From Curtobacterium sp. VKM Ac-2922 (lineage in GTDB: Bacteria; Actinomycetota; Actinomycetes; Actinomycetales; Microbacteriaceae), in assembly GCF_022815645.1 (NCBI RefSeq), contig NZ_JALGRO010000012.1:1-64000 (forward strand): 64,000 nucleotides of DNA. Reading direction: 5' to 3'. Positions 57,819-64,000 of the stretch are shown one piece after another. Position 1 is the stretch's first letter. Each line of letters starts with the position of its first letter. A program made the position numbers and the translations under genes. Below the pieces are notes generated by a model, which saw nothing but the letters and a program-made list of their open reading frames with translations, was not told where the DNA came from and did no database searches.

Positions 57819-59345
57819 ATGAACGAGACCCCGAACCCCGACGCCGAACCGGGCACCACGCCGATCGACGCACAGGACGCCGCACCCCGCTCCACGTGGG
57901 AGGCCCCGCACGCGGACGCGTCGACGCTCCGCCCCGCCTACGCCTTCGACGGCTCCGGTCCGTACCTCTACGCTCCCGATGGTTCCGGCCCGTACGCCTA
58001 CGCTGCCGACGGCCGCGGCCCGTACCTGATCGGCAGCCCGGCGCTGGCCGGCACACACACCTGGGCCCACGCGGCGCAGCACGGCGAGCACGCCGGCGCA
58101 CCGTACGGCGGCGCGCACGCCCCGCAGGGCTGGAGCGGCGCGTTCGGCACGCAGCCCGGCACGAAGAAGCGTCGCCTGGGCCTGATGATCGGCTCGGGCA
58201 TCGCCGCACTGGCGATCGTCGGCGCTGCCGGCGGTACGGCCCTCGGCCTGTCGTCGCACGGCACGCAGACCACCTCGAGCCAGTCGCAGGGCACCACGAC
58301 CCTGCCCGGCACGGGCTCGGGCAGCGGCACCGGATCGGACGGCAGCGGGACGAACGGCTTCACGGTGCCCGGTGACGGCAGCGGGAGCGGCAGCAGCGAC
58401 GGCAGCTCCGGCACGAGCACGCAGAGCCCCGCGACCGCAGCGACCGCAGCGCAGAAGAAGGGCGTCGTCACGATCAACACGGTGCTGAACTACGACGCCT
58501 CGTCGCAGGCGGCAGGCACCGGCATGGTCCTGACCAGCGACGGCACGATCCTGACGAACAACCACGTCATCCAGGGCGCGACGAGCATCACGGTGACCGA
58601 CGAGACGACCGGCAAGGAGTACAAGGCCGACGTGGTCGGCGCCGACGCCACCAACGACGTCGCCGTGCTGAAGCTCGAGGGTGCCTCGGGCCTGTCGACC
58701 GTGTCGCTCGACGACGACGGCGGCGCGAAGACCGGCGACACGATCACCGACGTCGGCAACGCCGAGGGCACGGGGAACCTGGTGGCGGCCGAGGGCAGCG
58801 TCACCGCGACCGACCAGGACATCCAGGTGCAGAGCGAGTCCGGCACGGGCACCGAGTCGCTGACCGGCCTGATGGAGCTCGCGGCTGACGTCGTGTCCGG
58901 CGACTCGGGCGGTCCGGTGCTCGACTCCGAGGGCGAGGTCGTCGGCATGGCGACCGCGGCGTCGTCGGGCTCGGCGGACGTCACCGGCTACGCGATCCCG
59001 ATCGCGACGGCGAAGTCCATCGCGGACAAGATCCTCGACGGCCAGGCCGGTGGCACGATCACGATCGGCCTGCCCGCGTTCCTGGGCGTGCAGGTCAGCG
59101 GCACGGCGACCAGCGGTGGCGTCGCGGTGGCCGGCACCATCGCCGAGTCCGGCGCGGCGAACGCGGGGCTCGTGGCCGGCGACACGATCACCTCGATCGA
59201 CGGCACGGCGATCACGAGCGCGGACCAGCTGACCCAGGTCATCCAGTCCAAGTCCGTGGGTGACAAGGTGCAGGTGGGTTACACCAACACCACCGGCGCA
59301 TCGACCACCACCACGGTGACGCTCACGGCGGGACCCGCCGTCTAG
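57819..59345 (+). CDS. HtrA/DegP-type serine protease with PDZ domain
   Basis: A 508-residue membrane-anchored protease. A cytoplasmic N-terminus has three DGSGPY/DGRGPY repeats (about 44-69). A membrane helix (about 121-143) and a Gly/Ser/Thr-rich linker follow, then a trypsin-like domain with His249 (TNNHVI), Asp280 (TNDVAV) and Ser363 (GDSGGP), and a C-terminal PDZ domain (about 420-500). It probably degrades or controls misfolded exported proteins. GGAGAG lies 5 nt before the ATG. Its TAG stop overlaps the stop of the convergent gene. Confidence 0.93.
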   Translation: MNETPNPDAEPGTTPIDAQDAAPRSTWEAPHADASTLRPAYAFDGSGPYLYAPDGSGPYAYAADGRGPYLIGSPALAGTHTWAHAAQHGEHAGAPYGGAHAPQGWSGAFGTQPGTKKRRLGLMIGSGIAALAIVGAAGGTALGLSSHGTQTTSSQSQGTTTLPGTGSGSGTGSDGSGTNGFTVPGDGSGSGSSDGSSGTSTQSPATAATAAQKKGVVTINTVLNYDASSQAAGTGMVLTSDGTILTNNHVIQGATSITVTDETTGKEYKADVVGADATNDVAVLKLEGASGLSTVSLDDDGGAKTGDTITDVGNAEGTGNLVAAEGSVTATDQDIQVQSESGTGTESLTGLMELAADVVSGDSGGPVLDSEGEVVGMATAASSGSADVTGYAIPIATAKSIADKILDGQAGGTITIGLPAFLGVQVSGTATSGGVAVAGTIAESGAANAGLVAGDTITSIDGTAITSADQLTQVIQSKSVGDKVQVGYTNTTGASTTTTVTLTAGPAV

Positions 59346-60529
59346 GAAGCAGCGGGCAGGAACGCCCGCACCAGCGACCGGTACACGTTGGCCGGCGACT
59401 CCGCTCCGAACGCGGTGGCGCCGGCTTCCGTGCGTCCGACGCGCGCGAACCCGATGCCCTCGGCCCGGACGATCGTGACCGGCCGCGGCTTCCCCGGACG
59501 GCGCAGGTACGACACCGTCCACGGTGCGGCCCAGAACCGTGCCAGCCGCGGGTCGGCCTCGGCCACCTCCGCCGGCAGGTCGGGTGCGTCGTCGCCACCG
59601 GCCAGGCGCCGGTCGACCAGGTCGGCCCGCAGCGCCCCCGTGCGGAACGGGAAGGTCCATGCCGGACCGACACCGAGCCTCCCGGCCGCGGTCTGCAGCA
59701 CGCGCTCGGCCGACAGCTGCGCGAGGACCGAGCCGCGGTCGTCCGGTGTGTCGACCACCGTTCCGGACCAGGCCTGGAGGCGCGTCACGCGCCCGTCGGG
59801 CAGGTGCTGTTCGAGCGTGGTCGGTGCCTGGTCGTCGCTCCACGGCTCCAGCAGCGCCTGCGTGGTCGCGGGGAGCGTCCCGAAGCGGCCGACCAGGCCC
59901 GCCTCGACGAGCTCGCGGCCCCCGGCCGACCGCAACAGCGTCGGGCTCCAGCGCTTGCCGGCCATGCTCTGCAGGGTCGCGAGGGCCTCGTCGCCGATGC
60001 GGGGCCCGGCGAGCTCGGTGGGTGCGGGTGGGACGGGCAGTGCCTCGAGCTCGCGGGTGTCGCGGGCGGTGACGGGCCCGGTCGCCCGGACGGACTCGAG
60101 GACGGCGAACACGACGTCGTCGGTGGCCTGGAGTCGGGCGAGGGGGCGCTCGACCGTCACGTCGACGCGGTGCCGGCCGGTCACGAAGAGCAGGTGGGCG
60201 CCGGCGATGTCCCCGTGGCCGTCCTCGTCGTCACCGCCGGTGTCCGGCCGGACGTACTCGACCAGCCGTGCCGGCGCGCCGACGCTGGTCCACACGTCGC
60301 ACCCGACCAGCAGCAGCCCGTCGACGGCTCCCGGCAGCCGGTCGAGCAGCGACGCTGCTTCGTCGCCGATCGCACGGTCGCTCGGCCGCGAGCGGACCGT
60401 CAGGACGACGTCGTCGCCGGTGATGCGCAGGTCGGCCTGGGCGGTGTCCTCGCGCTGCCAGGAGTCCGGGTGGCGCAGGGCGAGGCGTGCGGTGCGGTCC
60501 TCGGTGCCGAGTGGGACGGGGACAGGCAT
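59342..60529 (-). CDS. Hypothetical protein, 395 residues
   Basis: A soluble, acidic/Arg-rich protein with no signal peptide or membrane segment. Two halves are visible: residues about 1-165 (a beta-rich-looking region with LLLVGCDVWTSVGAPARLVEYVR) and about 185-395. I do not recognise the family; the first half vaguely resembles LpqN/Mog1-type domains that measure protein stability, but this is weak. A TAGCCT box 6 nt before the ATG suggests a leaderless mRNA. It converges on the protease gene, sharing a CTAG. Confidence 0.75.
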   Translation of the reverse strand: MPVPVPLGTEDRTARLALRHPDSWQREDTAQADLRITGDDVVLTVRSRPSDRAIGDEAASLLDRLPGAVDGLLLVGCDVWTSVGAPARLVEYVRPDTGGDDEDGHGDIAGAHLLFVTGRHRVDVTVERPLARLQATDDVVFAVLESVRATGPVTARDTRELEALPVPPAPTELAGPRIGDEALATLQSMAGKRWSPTLLRSAGGRELVEAGLVGRFGTLPATTQALLEPWSDDQAPTTLEQHLPDGRVTRLQAWSGTVVDTPDDRGSVLAQLSAERVLQTAAGRLGVGPAWTFPFRTGALRADLVDRRLAGGDDAPDLPAEVAEADPRLARFWAAPWTVSYLRRPGKPRPVTIVRAEGIGFARVGRTEAGATAFGAESPANVYRSLVRAFLPAAS

Positions 60530-60535
60530 GGGCCG

Positions 60536-60541
60536 AGGCTA
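60536..60541 (-). promoter_or_regulatory. Leaderless -10 box of 395-residue protein gene
   Basis: Minus-strand TAGCCT ends 6 nt before the ATG at 60529. Confidence 0.45.
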
Positions 60542-60599
60542 CGACGGCGGGGTGCACCGGTCGGTCGCGGCTCGCCGGGGTCGGGCGGGTTGGCGCCGC

Positions 60600-60739
60600 G
60601 CACGGTGCCACCCCCCGCACGGTGCGGGTCTGCGCGCTGGTGCGAGGTCGACCGGCCCGTGCGAGGAACGTTCCCCGCACCACCCGATCGACCTCGCACC
60701 GGCGACCAACCTCGCACGGTGCCGACCCGCGCACGGTGC
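60600..60739. repeat. 140-bp concentric palindromic element
   Basis: GCACGGTGC occurs at 60600-60608, 60617-60625, 60714-60722 and 60731-60739. GGTGCGAGGTCGA (60639-60651) pairs perfectly with 60688-60700, and a 22-bp palindrome around GGAACGTTCC spans 60659-60680. All layers share the centre 60669.5. Confidence 0.85.
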
Positions 60740-60759
60740 GGCGCCGGTGCAGCGGTGTC

Positions 60760-61017
60760 TCAGCGCCCCCGTGTCCGCGGAGCCGGCGGCGGCGGCACGC
60801 GCTTCGCGGCGACGACGTCCGCCAGGGCCACCACCACGGGTCCCCGGCGGGTGTCGATCGTGACGGCGTCCGCCGTCCGCACCGCGACCTGCCCGAGGGC
60901 ATCGCGCGCACCGTCGCCGTCGTGCGCCCGGACGACGACCCGCTCGCCGATCTGCACCGCCGCGAGCAGCTCGAGCGCGAGCCCCCGTGCGATCACGTCC
61001 TGCGCCTCGGCACCCAT
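60760..61017 (-). CDS. Small SH3-like domain protein (Rv0428c N-terminal type)
   Basis: An 85-residue protein whose GERVVVRAHDGDG, DALGQVAVR and GPVVVALADVVAAKRVPPPP segments look like the SH3-like N-terminal domain of actinobacterial GNAT proteins such as Rv0428c, here without the acetyltransferase domain. Function unknown. Its ATG is 7 nt after a TACCCT box, pointing to a leaderless mRNA, and the divergent S4 gene starts only 34 bp away. Confidence 0.7.
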   Translation of the reverse strand: MGAEAQDVIARGLALELLAAVQIGERVVVRAHDGDGARDALGQVAVRTADAVTIDTRRGPVVVALADVVAAKRVPPPPAPRTRGR

Positions 61018-61024
61018 GCACCCG

Positions 61025-61030
61025 AGGGTA
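61025..61030 (-). promoter_or_regulatory. Leaderless -10 box of SH3-like gene
   Basis: Minus-strand TACCCT, 7 nt before the ATG at 61017, inside a 34-bp divergent gap. Confidence 0.45.
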
Positions 61031-61039
61031 CGGCGCGCC

Positions 61040-61045
61040 TAGGGT
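61040..61045 (+). promoter_or_regulatory. Leaderless -10 box of S4-domain gene
   Basis: Plus-strand TAGGGT, 6 nt before the ATG at 61052, 9 bp from the opposing TACCCT box. Confidence 0.5.
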
Positions 61046-61051
61046 GGGGAC

Positions 61052-61414
61052 ATGGACAGGGCCCGGGTGGACGCATGGATCTGGGCGGTCCGGATCACGA
61101 AGACCCGGTCCGCCGCCACGACCGCGTGCAAGGCCGGGCACGTCAAGGTGAACGGCGAACGCGCGAAGCCCGCGCAGCCCGTCGGCCCCGGGGACGAGGT
61201 CCGCGTGCGACAGGCCGGGTTCGACCGGATCGTCGTCGTGAAGAGCATCATCCTCAAACGCGTCGGTGCGACCGAGGCGGCGAAGCACCTGGACGACCGG
61301 ACGCCCCCGCGGCTGCCCGCCGAAGAGGCCGGGTTCGTCCCGATGCGCGAGCGCGGCGCCGGTCGACCGAGCAAGCGGGAGCGCCGCGACCTCGAGAAGC
61401 TCCGCGGCTACTGA
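61052..61414 (+). CDS. S4-domain RNA-binding protein (Hsp15-like)
   Basis: A 120-residue protein: an N-terminal S4 domain (about 4-65, RVDAWIWAVRITKTRSAATTA in shorter segments and GHVKVNGERAKP) and a basic, Arg-rich tail (GAGRPSKRERRDLEKLRG). The family includes Hsp15, which binds stalled 50S-peptidyl-tRNA complexes. Whether this one does so is inferred. Single-gene transcript likely. Confidence 0.88.
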   Translation: MDRARVDAWIWAVRITKTRSAATTACKAGHVKVNGERAKPAQPVGPGDEVRVRQAGFDRIVVVKSIILKRVGATEAAKHLDDRTPPRLPAEEAGFVPMRERGAGRPSKRERRDLEKLRGY

Positions 61415-61442
61415 GCGCCCGACCCGCCAGCTCCCCGACCCG

Positions 61443-62384
61443 TCAGACGAAGCGGACGGTCTGCTGCAGCCGGTCGCGGACCTCGAACACGTCGACGGCA
61501 CCCTCGGGCGACCACACCCCGTTGAGCACCTGCCCGAGCGCACTCCGCCGCACGACGAAGGCGGTGGGCTTGCGCTGCGGGCCGACGAGTTGCACGTCGA
61601 CGTCGACCGCCGAGTCCGGCACGACCAGCAGCCGCCCGGTGAACCGCACGCGGGTCTGCTTCTGCACGGCTCGAGCGGCGCGGACGAGCTCCTTGACGGG
61701 ACGCTCCCCCGGCTCGAGGGTCTCGCCGACGACCTCGCCGTGCTCGATGCGCACCGGGCCGCCCCAGTCGATGGACTCGAGCGCCCAGAGCCCGCTCGGC
61801 ATGAGCACGACGTGGTCGAGCTTGCCCTCGGCCCCGGCGTCCAGGTCGTGCCAGACGGTCACGCCGATGCCCATGTCGGCGACGATCGACGCGGTCGCCT
61901 CTTCGGCGAGCGCCTCGCCCAGCAGCCGGCGGATGAACCGGGGCGCGGAGCGGATGAGCGACGGGTCGTACGGGTCGTCGATCGGGTCGCCGAGGCCGAC
62001 CCACTCGCGTTCCGCGGCCAGGAACACCTCGCGCGACCGACCGCCGGGGTGTCCGTGGGACCGGGCCCGGGGGCGGGAGTCGCGACGTGCCGTGGGTGGT
62101 GCGTAGGCGTCGCGGGCCGTGCCGGTCCTCCAGTCCGATCCGCCGGACGGTGCCGTCGGGGCGGACGTGGGGCGGGACCCCGTGTCGTAGGCGCGCCGGG
62201 CGGCGGGGGTGCCGACGCGTTCCCACGCGATCTGGACGCGGCGGAACCGGACGGCGTCCCCGCCCAGGTCGGGGTGCGTCTCGCGCGCGGCGCGGCGGTA
62301 GGCGCGACGGAGTTCCTCGTCGTCGGCGGTCGCGGCGACGCCGAGGACTTCGTACGGGGTGGCGTCGGCCGGGCTGTCGGTCAT
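61443..62384 (-). CDS. DnaJ-domain protein with NERD-like C-terminus
   Basis: A 313-residue protein. An N-terminal J domain (about 9-68) has the HPD motif (37-39) needed to stimulate Hsp70 ATPase. After a Pro/Ser/Arg-rich linker (about 69-120), residues about 155-300 resemble a NERD nuclease-related domain: GKLDHVVLMPSGLWALESIDW aligns (in parts) with the family's DHVVVGPxGVxVIExKxW. Asp190 and Glu203 are kept but the catalytic Lys position is Ile205. No G/F-rich or zinc-finger region. Start ATG at 62384. Confidence 0.8.
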   Translation of the reverse strand: MTDSPADATPYEVLGVAATADDEELRRAYRRAARETHPDLGGDAVRFRRVQIAWERVGTPAARRAYDTGSRPTSAPTAPSGGSDWRTGTARDAYAPPTARRDSRPRARSHGHPGGRSREVFLAAEREWVGLGDPIDDPYDPSLIRSAPRFIRRLLGEALAEEATASIVADMGIGVTVWHDLDAGAEGKLDHVVLMPSGLWALESIDWGGPVRIEHGEVVGETLEPGERPVKELVRAARAVQKQTRVRFTGRLLVVPDSAVDVDVQLVGPQRKPTAFVVRRSALGQVLNGVWSPEGAVDVFEVRDRLQQTVRFV

Positions 62385-62482
62385 GGCCCTGGCACAGTAC
62401 CCGACCGTTCGTATGGACCAGCCGCATGCGCGCTGCGGACTGCCTGGAGGTCCCACCGACGCTGCGGGAGCGGTGCGGACCG

Positions 62483-63607
62483 TCAGGTGGCCGGGTCCAG
62501 GACCTGCAGCACCACGGGCAGGTCGAGGAACCGTCCGACGTGGCCGGCGGCGGCCTCGACGGCACGGGTGGCCGCGCCGGACAGTGCGGCGAACGGCGTC
62601 ACGGTGATGCGGACGTCGCGGGTGCGTTCGGTGGTGCGCCAGGTGCCGACGACCTGTCCGCGGTGCACGACCATCGCCAGGAACATGCCGTTGGCGCCGG
62701 GGACGACCCGGTGCGCGTGCTCGGGGGCCAGGTGGCCCGTGCGGTCGGCGTACCCGAGCAGGTACTCGTCGAAGCCGGGCAGCAGGTGCGCGCGGGTCAG
62801 CTGCGCTGGGTCTGGCTCAGGGCGGTCGGCGAGCGCGAGGAGTCCGCCGCCGAGGTCCTCGATCGTGTCGCCTGCTGCGGCCCGGGCCCGGCGGAGGTCG
62901 CCGCGCGGCAGCTTCGTCCAGTGCGCGGCGTCGGACTCGGTCGCCGGCCCGCGGCCCCGCAGGTACCCGACCAGTGTGCGGCGGAGTGCCTCGTCGTGGT
63001 CGGGCACGGGCTCGGTGGCGGGTGCCCACTCGTCCAGCAGGACGAGCTCCTGTCCCACGCGGCCGGTCGGTCCCCACGCGACGAGTCCCTGCTGCGACAG
63101 GTGCAGCAGCAGGTGGTACCCGCGCTGGCCCGCGGGGTCGATGCCCGCGTCGCGCCAGCGGGCGAAGACGTCGTCGCGACCGAGGGACCTCCCGCCCTGC
63201 AGCATGGCGATCGTGGCGTCACGGGCCCGCCCGACCAGCGCGTCGTCGATCTCCAGCTCGCGCGCCCGCCGGGTCAGTCCGCGCAGGGTCCGCTCGGCGG
63301 TCAGCGACAGGATCGTCCGCAGCGTGTCGGCGTGCAGGACGTGCAGGGTCCCGCGCATCGGCCACGACCGGACGAAGTCGCCCCGGTCGAGCGCGGCACG
63401 GACGTCGGCGCGCGTCATGCCGAGGGCGCGTGCGCCGACGGCCCACAGGGACTGGCCGAGGTCCTGCCCCTGCAGCGCGTGCAGGTGCTGCACGACGTCG
63501 AGCGGTGTCCCGCCCCGGTGCCCGACGTGCTGGGCGGCCAGGCGCATCGCACGCAGCTGGACGGCGGTCGGGGGCACGGGGACAGAGCCGTCGGTTGCGG
63601 TGCTCAT
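62483..63607 (-). CDS. Winged-helix DNA-binding protein (AlkZ/HTH_42 family)
   Basis: A 374-residue protein of the HTH_42/AlkZ-like superfamily, built of tandem winged helices plus a beta barrel. Members include glycosylases that unhook DNA crosslinks or remove natural-product adducts. The diagnostic motif region reads ALQGQDLGQSLW (about 48-59), giving a Gln-x-Gln like AlkZ and not Gln-x-Asp. Downstream VRSWPMRGTLHVLH and LLPGFDEYLLGYADR are typical. Enzymatic activity is inferred. Confidence 0.83.
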   Translation of the reverse strand: MSTATDGSVPVPPTAVQLRAMRLAAQHVGHRGGTPLDVVQHLHALQGQDLGQSLWAVGARALGMTRADVRAALDRGDFVRSWPMRGTLHVLHADTLRTILSLTAERTLRGLTRRARELEIDDALVGRARDATIAMLQGGRSLGRDDVFARWRDAGIDPAGQRGYHLLLHLSQQGLVAWGPTGRVGQELVLLDEWAPATEPVPDHDEALRRTLVGYLRGRGPATESDAAHWTKLPRGDLRRARAAAGDTIEDLGGGLLALADRPEPDPAQLTRAHLLPGFDEYLLGYADRTGHLAPEHAHRVVPGANGMFLAMVVHRGQVVGTWRTTERTRDVRITVTPFAALSGAATRAVEAAAGHVGRFLDLPVVLQVLDPAT

Positions 63608-63626
63608 GCCGTGCTCGTGCTCGTGC

Positions 63627-64000
63627 TCAGGCGACCGCGCGGGTGATCGCGTCGGCGTGCTCGTCGAGGTAGGCGACGTCGGCGCGGTACAGCTCGGCGT
63701 GTCCGTGCTGCAGGTCGCTGACGAACTTCGGGTTGCCGGCGGCGGCCTCGGACTCCAGCGTGGTCACGAGTGCCACGATCGAGGCCACCATCGTCGGCGC
63801 GAGCCGGGCGCGGGACTCGGCGTCGAGCCCGTACGCGCCGCAGAACTCCGCCGCGCGGGCCAGGCGTTCGTCGAGCGACGGCGCGGTGCTGCCCTCGACC
63901 ACCCCGGTGGTGAAGGGCGCGAACCGGTAGACCGCACTGGCGACGTCCCACACCCGGGGGCCGGGGTGCGCCGTGTCGAAGTCGATGACGCCGACGGCCT
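63627..64000 (-). CDS. Phosphotransferase, C-terminal part (cut by window end)
   Basis: The last 124 or so codons of a minus-strand gene whose 5' end lies beyond the window. The frame continues upstream as VGVIDFDTAHPGPRVWDVASAVYRF, the metal-binding IDFD and following motif of APH-fold phosphotransferases. The start at an internal ATG (63953) is not the real one. Substrate unknown. Confidence 0.8.
   Translation of the reverse strand, partial: AVGVIDFDTAHPGPRVWDVASAVYRFAPFTTGVVEGSTAPSLDERLARAAEFCGAYGLDAESRARLAPTMVASIVALVTTLESEAAAGNPKFVSDLQHGHAELYRADVAYLDEHADAITRAVA

Overview
The window is a strongly GC-rich (roughly 70% by eye) actinobacterial chromosome segment made almost entirely of vertically inherited core genes. 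Gene order resembles the Mycobacterium tuberculosis Rv2145c-Rv2187 neighbourhood: divIVA-yggT-sepF-yggS-ftsZ-...-mraZ, DUF3040, polyprenyl synthase, Rv2175c-like gene, PknL-like kinase, class II DAHP synthase, PlsC and FadD15. A MurE lacking most meso-diaminopimelate contacts, together with this order, points to Microbacteriaceae with B-type peptidoglycan. A Curtobacterium-like organism is my best guess (inference). I see no prophage, insertion sequence, CRISPR array, tRNA or rRNA.

Layout. 1-7.0 kb (minus strand): a divergent glucose-6-phosphate dehydrogenase, cytochrome aa3 oxidase genes ctaC-ctaD-ctaF, an ErpA-type Fe-S carrier and an M20 peptidase; then a plus-strand DUF3043 membrane protein. 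8.1-36.2 kb (minus strand): a very long run of tightly packed genes in transcription order mraZ, rsmH, ftsL, ftsI, murE, murF, mraY, murD, ftsW, murG, murC, ftsQ, ftsZ, yggS, sepF, yggT, divIVA, lspA, rluD, dnaE, a phosphotransferase, hisD, nrdR, pyrD. This is the division and cell-wall (dcw) cluster running into lipoprotein processing, replication and nucleotide metabolism. Many junctions are ATGA/GTGA overlaps, so translation is probably coupled. A phased set of MraZ boxes precedes mraZ.

36.6-47.8 kb: DUF3040, polyprenyl diphosphate synthase, Rv2175c-like DNA-binding protein, a secreted LysM/transglycosylase-like protein, a PASTA Ser/Thr kinase, DAHP synthase, PlsC, ROK glucokinase, long-chain acyl-CoA synthetase and a probable 44-residue small protein. 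47.9-55.2 kb: peptide deformylase, pyruvate carboxylase, an orphan ParA ATPase, then a GarA (FHA) / MerR / MerR signalling cluster. 55.6-64 kb: two iron-box-controlled FecCD permeases, an HtrA-type protease, several poorly characterised genes (an Rv0428c-like SH3 domain, an S4 protein, a DnaJ-NERD-like fusion, an AlkZ-like winged-helix protein) and a phosphotransferase cut by the window end.

The most unusual content is non-coding. Seven intergenic elements are concentric nested palindromes of three sequence families: four copies of exactly 110 bp, two of exactly 76 bp and one of 140 bp. They tend to lie beside short tandem arrays (50-bp, 45-bp, 8-bp units), including a 50-bp array that starts inside the parA stop region. 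I know of no description of them. Other points of interest are the MurE substrate pocket, a distal opposite-strand MraZ-box pair, a 34-bp divergent pair of apparently leaderless promoters, and a DnaJ-NERD-like protein that lacks the catalytic lysine.
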